64,000 bases of DNA from Nevskia sp. GTDB lineage: Bacteria > Pseudomonadota > Gammaproteobacteria > Nevskiales > Nevskiaceae. Location: NCBI GenBank assembly GCA_031291075.1, contig JARLJS010000293.1, positions 1-64,000 on the forward strand, given 5' to 3'. The translations under genes were made by a program, and so were the position numbers. Below, piece after piece: positions 51,973 to 59,565 of the stretch. The notes below the pieces were generated by a model. The model ran no database searches, had not been told where the DNA came from, and was given only the letters and a program-made list of their open reading frames with translations. Numbering within the stretch: the stretch's first letter is position 1; every line of letters starts with the position of its first letter.

Positions 51973-54051
51973 CTAAAGCGACAGTTGCAGGTCGTCGAAA
52001 TACAATACGCCCTGCCCGGTCACGTCGAATACGAACGCGACGTCGTCGATCGCCAGGACGTTCAGTCCCGCGGCTGCGAGTGCGCTCAAGGGGATACGGA
52101 TCGTCTGCATCACCATCTTCTGGTCGAACCCGTCCAGGCCCCACCCCAGGGTGTTGACCGGCGGGATCGACAGCTCGCCGGGGTAGGGCAGCGCCGCAAT
52201 GGTCGAGGCATGCGCGTTGAAGTGGTTTCCCCCTTCGCTGACACGGATGGTGAAATCCTGTGGGGCGTTGACCGGGTTTTGCGCTTCCGGCGACTGGCCG
52301 ACGCGCAGGCTCAACACCTGGAAGCGGCTGATATCGCCGTGGAAGTTCAGGTGGGAGACGTTGTAGCTCTCGCCGTTGTTGGCCCATTCGATGCGCAGGC
52401 CGCCGGTCTGTTCGTAGAGGAACGCCTTTGCATCGTTGCCGAACGCCAGGTATTCCTTGCTCACGGTGCTGTTGCCGTCGTGGACGGTGCCGGTGACGGG
52501 CGCCGTCAGCTGGATCGGCCCGGCATTGTCGAAGGTCTGCAGCCACAAGCGTTCCTTGTCGTGGTACTGCGATACGAGCGTGAGGGGATTGGGCACCCAG
52601 TTCTGCCCCACTGCGATCTGCGGGTTGCGGAACAGCGCCCAGTAGGACGAGCGCGCCAGCAGGTGAACCTGGGCCCAGCCGCCGAGGAACACCCTGGCGA
52701 TGGTCTGCTGCGTGGCCGCCGGCATCAGGTTGGCAGGAGCGCCGGGCGGGTTCTGGCCGTAGTCCCAGCCCCAGGCGGTGTTGAAATAATTGTGATTGGC
52801 GTTGTAGACCCACAGCAGGGATTTGAAGCCGCTGGCCGGGCGCCGCATGTCGTTGACGTCGTAGGGCAGTGCACGGTCGTAGGCGCGGTAACCGGGGAAC
52901 GACACCACGTCGGCATCCATCGTGCCGTGGATCAGGAAATAGCTGGTGTGCTCGACGATGGTGGAGGACTGGCGGTAGGGCAGCAGCGGTTCCACCGGCT
53001 GGTACTGGTCGTCCGTGGGCGCAATTGCGATCACCGCGCGGAGTGCGAAATGATAGGGCCCCAGCGGCTGCAGCCCGGTGCCGTCGAGCGGCACCAGGCG
53101 GTCGTCCGGCGGCAGGTCGGGGACCAGGCTGTCCATGCGATTGAACAGCGAGGCGTGTCCCACCGCCTCGCCGCCGCGCGAGTGGCCGGCGATGACGATG
53201 CGGCTGAGGTCGACCCTGCCGGACAGCGGATGACCGACGGCGTTGTTCCAGATGCGGAATTGCTTGACGTGCTCGAGCTGCACCAGTGCGCGCGCGGCGT
53301 TCTCGCCGAACAGTCCTCCGTTCAGGAAGTTGACGTCGATGGTCGCGGCGATGATGCCCTGCGAAGCCAGCTGATCGCACAGATAGATGTAGCCGGGCGT
53401 GGAGTTTTCCGTCGGGTCGTGATTGCCGTGGGCGAACAGGATCAGGGGAAACGGACCGGCGCCTTGCGGAATCCGCGCCATGCCGCTGATCGGCACGTCG
53501 GCGATGGTGAAGGGCCAGGCGTAGTTGGGATCACCCCCGTTCGGTGTGCTCACGTTCGGGAACACGTCGGAGAGGTCGATGGTCCGCGTCTGGTAGTCCG
53601 CCGAAGTCGGGTTCTCGAACAGGTTGTATTCCCCCGTCAGTCCCGCCGGATAAATGAGGCCCGGCGCCGCGTAAACCACGGTATCGAAAAGATAAGCCCC
53701 CGCCGCGCCGGGATCGGGCAGGATCGTCTGGTCCTGGCCCTTGACGAGCAGGTCGCCCGCGGCGGTCAGCATGGCGACCAGGGTTCCGCCCGGTTCCCGG
53801 ATGCGCAGGCAGGGACCCGCGGGGAACACCGCCGGCGCGGAAAAGCGTCCGCGCAGGGTCACGTCGGTGAGGTTGCCCGCCGCCGTCGCCACCTCGCGCG
53901 CGGCGAGCAGCGCAGAACCCCCGGGCTCGGCGATGCGCAGCGATCCCGCCGCCTGCGCAGCGAGGTTTTCCTCCTCGTAGAACGACGCAAACGTCACGTG
54001 TCCCAGTGGCGTCAGGCTCATCACGTTCGCGCCGTTCTTCTTGAAGTTCAA
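51973..54051 (-). CDS. Large alpha/beta hydrolase of the R-body gene run
   Basis: About 692 residues from TTG 54051, preceded by AAGGAGG at 5 bases; an ATG 30 bases further in is possible. The nucleophile elbow is IAGHSRGGEAVGHAS with Ser291. The oxyanion region is FPLILFAHGNHDPTENS, and a His pair sits in the C-terminal half. The N-terminal 130 residues look like beta-rich binding sequence (SLRIAEPGGSALLAAREVAT). The C-terminal 200 residues resemble a carbohydrate- or ligand-binding beta sandwich ending VLYFDDLQLSL. There is no signal peptide. Possible substrates are polyesters or lipids. It could be a cargo enzyme released with R-bodies; that is inference. Confidence 0.82.
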   Translation of the reverse strand: MNFKKNGANVMSLTPLGHVTFASFYEEENLAAQAAGSLRIAEPGGSALLAAREVATAAGNLTDVTLRGRFSAPAVFPAGPCLRIREPGGTLVAMLTAAGDLLVKGQDQTILPDPGAAGAYLFDTVVYAAPGLIYPAGLTGEYNLFENPTSADYQTRTIDLSDVFPNVSTPNGGDPNYAWPFTIADVPISGMARIPQGAGPFPLILFAHGNHDPTENSTPGYIYLCDQLASQGIIAATIDVNFLNGGLFGENAARALVQLEHVKQFRIWNNAVGHPLSGRVDLSRIVIAGHSRGGEAVGHASLFNRMDSLVPDLPPDDRLVPLDGTGLQPLGPYHFALRAVIAIAPTDDQYQPVEPLLPYRQSSTIVEHTSYFLIHGTMDADVVSFPGYRAYDRALPYDVNDMRRPASGFKSLLWVYNANHNYFNTAWGWDYGQNPPGAPANLMPAATQQTIARVFLGGWAQVHLLARSSYWALFRNPQIAVGQNWVPNPLTLVSQYHDKERLWLQTFDNAGPIQLTAPVTGTVHDGNSTVSKEYLAFGNDAKAFLYEQTGGLRIEWANNGESYNVSHLNFHGDISRFQVLSLRVGQSPEAQNPVNAPQDFTIRVSEGGNHFNAHASTIAALPYPGELSIPPVNTLGWGLDGFDQKMVMQTIRIPLSALAAAGLNVLAIDDVAFVFDVTGQGVLYFDDLQLSL

Positions 54052-54086
54052 GTCATCCTCCTTGCGCAACCCGCCGGCGCTGCGGC

Positions 54087-54671
54087 CTAGGCCGTCGGCC
54101 CGGCGCTGCGTTCGAGCTTCGCTTCGAGCGCGCCCAGCCGCTCCTCGTGTTGCAGCAGGTACAGCGTGAGCTCCTCGATCTTCTTCAGCAGCAGCAGGAT
54201 CATGCGGGCGGCGTCGAGCCCTTCGGCTTCGATCTCGGCGGCAGGCGGTATCTCCGGGAGATGGCCGTGGCGGCGCACGAAGCAGGCGACCTCCTGCAGT
54301 CCGGCCAGGCAGTAGTCGCCGCCGAAGACGTAGTCCGGGACGGAGATCTCCCAGTTTTTGATCTTCAACGCGCCGCCAACGGAAACGCCGCCGGCGACGG
54401 ATACGTCCTTGGCGAACGCGACGTTGCCGGCCGGGTCGAGCAGCAGGCCCTGGTCGTCCTGCTGGTTGCGCGTGAAGTACCAGTTGTAGCCGCCGTTCAC
54501 GCTGGGCCTTGCGTAGAGCATCGCCGCGTTGTTGTCGCCGGCGACGGTGAGCGCGATCCCCATGCGCTGGTTCCAGGCCTGCTCGAGACTGAGCTGCACC
54601 TGCAGCAGGCCCAGCGTGGGATTGGCGGTGCCTGCGCCCGCGTTGCCGTCAGCCGGATACGTGTTTGCCAT
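54087..54671 (-). CDS. Tail-fibre-like protein with chaperone-type C-terminus
   Basis: 194 residues. The N-terminal part (SLEQAWNQRMGIALTVAGDN, YARPSVNGGYNWYFTRNQQD) looks like repeat-type fibre sequence. The block DYVFGGDYCLAGLQEVACFV, RRHGHLPEIPPAAEIEAEGL, then MILLLLKKIEELTLYLLQHE is the pattern of S74-like tail-fibre chaperone ends, which finish in a trimeric coiled coil. No peptidase catalytic Ser-Lys pair is evident. No other phage genes are present. It is 35 bases upstream of the hydrolase gene and may form a fibre or trimeric scaffold. Confidence 0.8.
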   Translation of the reverse strand: MANTYPADGNAGAGTANPTLGLLQVQLSLEQAWNQRMGIALTVAGDNNAAMLYARPSVNGGYNWYFTRNQQDDQGLLLDPAGNVAFAKDVSVAGGVSVGGALKIKNWEISVPDYVFGGDYCLAGLQEVACFVRRHGHLPEIPPAAEIEAEGLDAARMILLLLKKIEELTLYLLQHEERLGALEAKLERSAGPTA

Positions 54672-54734
54672 CTATGCACCTTTTGGATTGAGGTTCGGGC
54701 TGCCGCTGTGGCCGGGTCTGGTCACCATCCGCGC

Positions 54735-55391
54735 TCAGCTGCTCTTTGGCGCGGCGGCCTGCAACAATTGGGCGGTGGCGGCCTCGGCTGCCGCGATGGC
54801 CTGGCTGGACTGTTCCTGCGCTGCCGCCGTCGCCTGCTCCTGTGCCGCCGCGGCCTGCCGCATCGCCTCCTGCGCCTCGGCGGTGTCGGCGACGCCGAGC
54901 CGCCCGAGCGCCGCGACGATGGTCTGGGCGTCCCTGGTGCTGGCACTCACCGCTTCTTCGGCCGCGGCGATGGCGCGATCGGCAAGTTCATGTGCCGCCG
55001 CAAAGCTGCGGTCCTGGCCCGGGGCCACCGTTCCCGCCGCAGCCGCCGTGTCCGAACCGGGCTGCGTCTTGCCGCTGCCGTGATTGGTCTTCGCGATTCT
55101 GCTCAGCGAGGCTTCGGCCGTGGCGATGGCCCGGCTGGCCTGATCCTGTGCCGCCGCCACGGATCGTTCCTGTGCCGCAGCCACCGCCTGCCGCGTCTTG
55201 GCGATGGCGCTGACCGCGTGCTCGATCTGGCCGACCTTGGCGGTGATCTCTTCCGCGGCCCGCACCGCCTTGCTGGCTGCGGCGACGGCGTTCTGCAGCA
55301 CGCGTAGCGGTTCGCCGTCGCCGGGCAGACCGAATTCCTCCTGCGGGCGGTCCGCGATGTCTTCGCTCTTGGGCTTCCTGGACGCTGTCAT
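54735..55391 (-). CDS. Ala/Gln-rich coiled-coil protein
   Basis: 218 residues, about 30% Ala with many Gln and Glu. A long helical coiled coil is interrupted by a Gly/Ser-rich loop (KTNHGSGKTQPGSDTAAAAG). Repeats of the form AAAQEQATAAAQEQSSQAIA recur at both ends. The ATG overlaps the previous stop (ATGA), so it is translated directly after the 367-residue protein. No family recognised. It could be a phasin-like or scaffold protein for the refractile body. Confidence 0.75.
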   Translation of the reverse strand: MTASRKPKSEDIADRPQEEFGLPGDGEPLRVLQNAVAAASKAVRAAEEITAKVGQIEHAVSAIAKTRQAVAAAQERSVAAAQDQASRAIATAEASLSRIAKTNHGSGKTQPGSDTAAAAGTVAPGQDRSFAAAHELADRAIAAAEEAVSASTRDAQTIVAALGRLGVADTAEAQEAMRQAAAAQEQATAAAQEQSSQAIAAAEAATAQLLQAAAPKSS

Positions 55392-56491
55392 GGTGCGACC
55401 TCCGTGTTGGAACCGTTTTTGGCCGGAGCGGGTTTGGGTTTCGCGCGGGCACTTGGCGCCTTCTGAAACCGGCTCAGGGTGATGCTGCCGCTGGCGGCCA
55501 GCTCCAGCTCGGCCTGCTGCTCGCCGGATTGGAAGGGCAAACGCAGGCACGCGCCGTCCTGCCGCAATGCGCCGCGCTGCGGCTGTGCCGTGGCGAGCAG
55601 GGACTGGGCTGCGCCGAGATATCCGGTTACGACGGCTTTGGCCGCTTCGCCGGTTTCGCTCTCGAAGTTCGTGTACTGGATGATCTGCTGCACGCCCTGC
55701 GAAAGCCGGGCAAAGCCGATCTGCCTGCCCCGGGCGATCCAGGCATTCACCGTCTGCGACACTTCGGCGGCGGCGGCCAGCCCGGCGACCTGGGGGCAGT
55801 CGAGTGCGCCGAACAGTAGCGGCAGCAGGGTCTGCAGCGCCTGCTCCGCAAGTTCCGCCCGGCGCTCTGCGGTGTCGTTCAGCGCGCCGAGCTTGGCGGT
55901 GTGGTGGAGAAAGCACTTGTAGTAGTCGACGAACTCGAGCGGCGTGCGCGCCTGCTTTGCGCCAAAGGCGGCAGCCTCCTTCTGCAGTTCCAGGTTCTGG
56001 GCGTTCTGCCCTTCCGACAGGCGCAGCAGGCCGTGGACCGCCAACTGGTCCTCGAGCGCCATGGACTGGAACACCGGTGCGGTGGCTACCCCCGCCTCGG
56101 CCAGGAATGCCGAGCCGGCACCCAGGTCGGCCTGCGTCAACAGCCCCTGGTCGGCGAGGATCTTCCCGGTCTGGACCGCAACCACCGCGCTGGTGTCGCC
56201 GCCCTCGGCCCTGGCGAGCGTGCGCAGGTCGGCTAGGCCCAGCGCCATCAGCTTGACCGGGCTGACGAGCAGCCCCAGCCGGGGAAGCAGAGTGAGGGGC
56301 GAGGCGTGGAGGCCCTGCTGGACGCCTGCCACGAACGCGGTTTCGTCCGGGAAGTCGTACTGCGAGGCCGGATTGGCGACGGCCCAGGCGAGCCACTCCG
56401 GTCCGCCGTCGACGAAGGCCAGGGCGAGCCGCCCCAGCTCGGACAGGGCTCCGCTGTGGGGGATATGCCGGCTGGCGACGAACACGGTCAT
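55388..56491 (-). CDS. Unknown 367-residue protein of the R-body gene run
   Basis: A mostly helical protein with no signal peptide or membrane segment. It opens MTVFVASRHIPHSGALSELG and ends in a Pro/Lys-rich tail (ARAKPKPAPAKNGSNTEVAP). A middle region (QALQTLLPLLFGALD, then TVNAWIARGRQIGFARLSQG) has amphipathic helices. No known family is recognised. The start follows the Reb-like gene by 19 bases, and its stop overlaps the next start by four bases, so it is firmly in the operon. Confidence 0.78.
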   Translation of the reverse strand: MTVFVASRHIPHSGALSELGRLALAFVDGGPEWLAWAVANPASQYDFPDETAFVAGVQQGLHASPLTLLPRLGLLVSPVKLMALGLADLRTLARAEGGDTSAVVAVQTGKILADQGLLTQADLGAGSAFLAEAGVATAPVFQSMALEDQLAVHGLLRLSEGQNAQNLELQKEAAAFGAKQARTPLEFVDYYKCFLHHTAKLGALNDTAERRAELAEQALQTLLPLLFGALDCPQVAGLAAAAEVSQTVNAWIARGRQIGFARLSQGVQQIIQYTNFESETGEAAKAVVTGYLGAAQSLLATAQPQRGALRQDGACLRLPFQSGEQQAELELAASGSITLSRFQKAPSARAKPKPAPAKNGSNTEVAP

Positions 56492-56510
56492 GGTACGGAG
56501 TCCTCCGCCG

Positions 56511-56861
56511 TCAGCCGGACGGGAAATTCTTGAGGACCGTCGCCGCCGCGGCGCCGATCTTGCCGTAGTCCTCGGTGGCACCCTTCATCACGGTCTGCGC
56601 CTTGTCGAGCACGTCGGCATATTTCTGTTCTCCGGTCGCCAGGTATTGGGCCATCGCCACGCCGACCGCCGTGGTGGCGATGGTCGAGATATTGCGCAGG
56701 GCGTCGGTCGCGTCCTGCACCGCGATGGCGGCCGACTGCGCGACCGACTGGTAGGCTTTGCCCGCACCGCTGGTGATCACCACCTGCGGCCCCATCGTCG
56801 CCAGCTGGACCTGGTTGATCGCGTCGATGATCTGGGCATTGACCTTGGTGTTGTCCGCCAT
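56511..56861 (-). CDS. Longer divergent RebB-like protein
   Basis: 116 residues. The N-terminus NTKVNAQIIDAINQVQLATM fits the RebB signature VNxQIxDxxxQ. The rest diverges: GAGKAYQSVAQSAAIAVQDA, then NISTIATTAVGVAMAQYLAT and a charged C-terminus. It has no cysteine. It is the seventh Reb-family gene from the start of the run, 44 bases after the proline-rich one. Confidence 0.8.
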   Translation of the reverse strand: MADNTKVNAQIIDAINQVQLATMGPQVVITSGAGKAYQSVAQSAAIAVQDATDALRNISTIATTAVGVAMAQYLATGEQKYADVLDKAQTVMKGATEDYGKIGAAAATVLKNFPSG

Positions 56862-56905
56862 GGTGTCTCCTTGGTGTCAGCGGGTCGCGGCCGCGGCGCT
56901 GCGTC

Positions 56906-57409
56906 TCATCCGGCGCCGGTGGCGCCGGTCGCGCCAGTCCCACCGGCGGTGGACGATGCCGTCGCATCCGTGGCGAGTTGCTTGAGGTCGTTCTGCGCCT
57001 GGGTGCCGTCCGTGGTGGCACTCTGCGCCTGCGCCTTCAGCACCTGGATCGCCGCCTCTCCTTCCGCGAAAGCCGCTGCGATGACTGCCGCGGGCGGCGG
57101 CGGTGTCGGCGGTGGCCCGGGCAGCGGGTTGACTACAGGCGGCGTCGGCGGCGGCCCCGGCGGCGGCGGCGGCTGGAGCGGCAGCGGTGCCCCCAGCATC
57201 CTGGCGCAGGCGGCAGCCACTGCCGCCGCACCGATCACGCTGCCGCCCTGCTGCCGGTTGACCGCGTTGTGCATGGCCATGCCCAGGGTTTCCAGCAGCA
57301 CGGCGTCGAGCATGCCGAACGACTGGGCCGGCGACTGGCCGGTGATCAGGGTGCCGACGCTGCTGACCGAGTCGACGATCTGGCTGTTTACGGTGCCGTT
57401 GTCGTTCAT
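56906..57409 (-). CDS. RebB-like protein with a proline-rich tail
   Basis: 167 residues. Residues 1-70 follow the RebB pattern: GTVNSQIVDSVSSVGTLITG, MLDAVLLETLGMAMHNAVNR and QQGGSVIGAAAV. A segment of Pro and Gly runs (about 75-108) separates this from an Ala/Thr/Gly-rich tail (AIQVLKAQAQSATTDGTQAQ, then GATGATGAG). The ATG overlaps the previous stop (ATGA). The tail may be a flexible tether or a termination cap for the polymer; this is inference. Confidence 0.82.
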   Translation of the reverse strand: MNDNGTVNSQIVDSVSSVGTLITGQSPAQSFGMLDAVLLETLGMAMHNAVNRQQGGSVIGAAAVAAACARMLGAPLPLQPPPPPGPPPTPPVVNPLPGPPPTPPPPAAVIAAAFAEGEAAIQVLKAQAQSATTDGTQAQNDLKQLATDATASSTAGGTGATGATGAG

Positions 57410-57642
57410 GAGCCCGAACTTCCTTTCGCGATGATCAGTGCCAGAACCTGTGCCAGCGCCGCGTCGGCCAGCACCTGCCCGCGCTGCTGGTTCGCCACCG
57501 CGTTCTCCATCGCCAGGCCGATGCTGTCGGCCATGACGACGTAGGTCATCCCCATCGCCAGGGCCGGCGCCATGCCGACCGTCGCAATCGATCCCGCGTC
57601 GACCGCCTGCGCCAGGCCCGCGATGGCCGCGCTAGCGGGCAA
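57406..57642 (-). CDS. Short RebB-like protein lacking the N-terminal signature, TTG start
   Basis: 78 residues from TTG 57642, with GGAG 7 bases upstream. The central part (VGMAPALAMGMTYVVMADSI, GLAMENAVANQQRGQVLADA) aligns with RebB, including the NA(A/V)xNxQQ block. The VNxQIxD signature is replaced by AGLAQAVDAGS. Its stop overlaps the next start. It could be a real accessory subunit. Confidence 0.75.
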   Translation of the reverse strand: MPASAAIAGLAQAVDAGSIATVGMAPALAMGMTYVVMADSIGLAMENAVANQQRGQVLADAALAQVLALIIAKGSSGS

Positions 57643-57737
57643 GAGGTCGCTCCGCCGTGCCGGCCGCTGTCGTCACAGCCTGCGGTGGTGCGCCGGGCTT
57701 GCGGCAGCAGACGGGAGCGACCTCTGCGCCAAGCGCC

Positions 57738-58010
57738 TCAGACCAGGCCCAGGATCTCCTTGGTCGCCACCCCGGTCGAAGCGGTGTCCACCGCCAGCAG
57801 CGTCGATACCGACTGGGTGGTTGAAGCCTGCATCGTCACGTAGGACTGCTGCTGATTGTTGGTGGCGTTGTGCGCGGCGTTGGCGAGGGCCTGGCCGGTG
57901 GCGACGAACAGGTTGCTCATCGCGATCGCCGGCGCGTCGCCGAGCACCTTGGTGTTGGCCTGCGTGATGGAGTCCGTGATCTGGCTGTTGACAGCGGTCG
58001 GAAATGCCAT
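57738..58010 (-). CDS. rebB: RebB-family R-body structural protein, paralogue 4
   Basis: 90 residues. It shares the start MAFPTAVNSQITDSITQANT and the core ANAAHNATNNQQQSYVTMQA with the three genes upstream but differs more at the C-terminus (STLLAVDTASTGVATKEILG). RebB proteins polymerise into coiled ribbons that unroll at low pH or another trigger, as known from Caedibacter R-bodies. It is followed by a 95-base gap and the short Reb-like gene. Confidence 0.9.
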   Translation of the reverse strand: MAFPTAVNSQITDSITQANTKVLGDAPAIAMSNLFVATGQALANAAHNATNNQQQSYVTMQASTTQSVSTLLAVDTASTGVATKEILGLV

Positions 58011-58099
58011 GGTGAATCCTCCTTAGTGGTGTGCATCGTCAAGCGTGCGGATGAAATTGATCGGACCTGGGGTCCGCTGCGGCTGCGCGGGCGGAGTTC

Positions 58100-58366
58100 T
58101 CAGCCGAGAACCTTCTTGGTGGACGCTCCGGTCGACGCGGTATCGAGCGAATACAGCAGTGAGACGCCCATGGTCGTCGCCGCTTGGGCGGTGACGAACA
58201 TCTGCTGCTGCGCCATCGTCGCGTTGTGCGCGGCATTGGCCAGCGCCTGCGCCGTGGCCTGGTACAGATTGCCCATGGCGATGGCGGGCGAGGTCCCCAG
58301 CGTCTGGACGTTGGCCTGCGTGATCGAGTCGGTGATCTGACTGTTGACGGCGGTGGGGAAAGCCAT
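58100..58366 (-). CDS. rebB: RebB-family R-body structural protein, paralogue 3
   Basis: 88 residues. MAFPTAVNSQITDSITQANV, then LGTSPAIAMGNLYQATAQAL and ANAAHNATMAQQQMFVTAQA. This copy is the most Met-rich and has the least similar middle among the four. The hydrophobic, cysteine-free composition and the NAxxNA(T)xxQQQ block define the family. It has its own ribosome site. Confidence 0.91.
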   Translation of the reverse strand: MAFPTAVNSQITDSITQANVQTLGTSPAIAMGNLYQATAQALANAAHNATMAQQQMFVTAQAATTMGVSLLYSLDTASTGASTKKVLG

Positions 58367-58440
58367 GTGTGCGGTTCCTCGGTTTAGGCGGTGTTCGGTC
58401 CGGCGCCGGCATCAACGCCCGGCGCGGCACCGCCGCTGCT

Positions 58441-58710
58441 TCAGCTGCTCAGGATGTCTTTGGTGGCGACCCCGGTGGATGCGGTGTCGATCGAGTACAG
58501 CGTCGCCACCCCCATGGTGGTCGCCGCCTGGGCGGTGACGAAGCTCTGCTGCTGTGCGTTGGTGGCGTTGTGCGCCGCGTTGGCCAGCGCCTGCGCCGTG
58601 GCCTGGTACAGATTGCCCAGCGCGATCGCCGGTGCGTCGCCGAGCACCTTGGTATTGGCCTGGGTGACGGAATCGGTGATCTGATCGTTCACTGCTGTCG
58701 GAAATGCCAT
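58441..58710 (-). CDS. rebB: RebB-family R-body structural protein, paralogue 2
   Basis: 89 residues. It differs from paralogue 1 at only two positions within the first 87 (Phe for Tyr at 57, Ile for Leu at 74) and lacks its C-terminal extension. AAAGGAACC precedes the ATG. The near identity shows a recent tandem duplication. Confidence 0.92.
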   Translation of the reverse strand: MAFPTAVNDQITDSVTQANTKVLGDAPAIALGNLYQATAQALANAAHNATNAQQQSFVTAQAATTMGVATLYSIDTASTGVATKDILSS

Positions 58711-58793
58711 GTCGGGTTCCTTTTAAGTGACCGGCAGGCTCGGTCGAGCCGAGCGGACGCCGCGTGCGGTCGTTAGCGGTGCTCGCCGGGTGT

Positions 58794-59084
58794 TCAGCTG
58801 CCGAGACCCTTGACCCCGGTGCTCAGGATGTCCTTGGTCGCCACCCCGGTGGAGGCCGTGTCGAGCGAGTACAGCGTGGCCACGCCCATGGTGGTGGCGG
58901 CCTGCGCGGTGACATAGCTCTGCTGCTGTGCGTTGGTGGCGTTGTGCGCCGCGTTGGCCAGCGCCTGTGCCGTCGCCTGGTACAGATTGCCCAGTGCAAT
59001 CGCCGGCGCGTCGCCGAGCACCTTGGTATTGGCCTGGGTGACGGAGTCGGTGATCTGGTCGTTCACTGCTGTCGGGAATGCCAT
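58794..59084 (-). CDS. rebB: RebB-family R-body structural protein, paralogue 1
   Basis: 96 residues: MAFPTAVNDQITDSVTQANT, LGDAPAIALGNLYQATAQAL, ANAAHNATNAQQQSYVTAQA, then a C-terminal extension ILSTGVKGLGS absent from the others. It is the first gene of the leftward run, so its upstream region is the likely promoter of the R-body operon. ATG 59084 is preferred because it starts the conserved sequence and has an AAGGAG site; the longer frame is not conserved. Confidence 0.93.
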   Translation of the reverse strand: MAFPTAVNDQITDSVTQANTKVLGDAPAIALGNLYQATAQALANAAHNATNAQQQSYVTAQAATTMGVATLYSLDTASTGVATKDILSTGVKGLGS

Positions 59085-59565
59085 GGTTTCTCCTTGTGCT
59101 TTGGATGCCCCGGCGGTATTGCCGGAACCCGGATCCTGTCGGATCGGCGGTGGTGCTTGAATGTTGAACCACGGGCTGCATGCTACGAAGTGCCACGCGG
59201 CGGCGATTGGCGCGAATGACGAAATTTGGGGACAGAATCCGGAAACATCGGGTGGAACATCGGCGGACCGGTGCCCGGCGTCGTCAAATCCACCGCATTG
59301 CTGTCTGCTGCGGCGCTGCCGGTTCCGTCGCCGGCCCGGAGCGGACGCGGCTTCCAGGCGAAAGTCGAAGTGCCCAGGAGAAGTCGGCCAAAACAACGAT
59401 TCCCGGCCGGAATCACGAACGCACCCCGGTTCAGCCGGCGGAGGTTGCCCACATTTCAGCGCAGTGCGAAACGAGTGCCGCTACGCCGCTACCGCCGCGG
59501 CACCGATCGCGGCCGCCTGCGGGCCTGTAAAAAAAGCGGCAGGGCGTGGGACTGAGCACAGGCTC
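59085..59565. other. Presumed promoter region of the R-body operon
   Basis: About 480 bases with no convincing gene. A near sigma54-type element reads on the minus strand as TGGCACTTCGTAGCATGC (about 59194-59177); the GG-to-GC distance is one base shorter than ideal. About 50 bases farther upstream, AAACATCGG and GAACATCGG form a 12-base direct repeat (59243-59263), similar to the GAACATTCGG upstream of the hybrid regulator. Confidence 0.4.

Noticed and set aside
51922-54090. A 722-codon plus-strand frame opposite the hydrolase
   Set aside because: The minus-strand hydrolase has a GxSxG-type elbow and a good ribosome site; the antisense frame has none.
54087-54671. Prophage or phage-tail remnant
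   Set aside because: Only one gene is tail-fibre-like. There is no integrase, capsid, terminase or baseplate gene, and it is embedded in the Reb gene run.
59177-59194. A proper sigma54 promoter for the R-body genes
   Set aside because: The GG-to-GC spacing is one base short, which usually abolishes function. Kept only as a weak candidate inside the regulatory finding.
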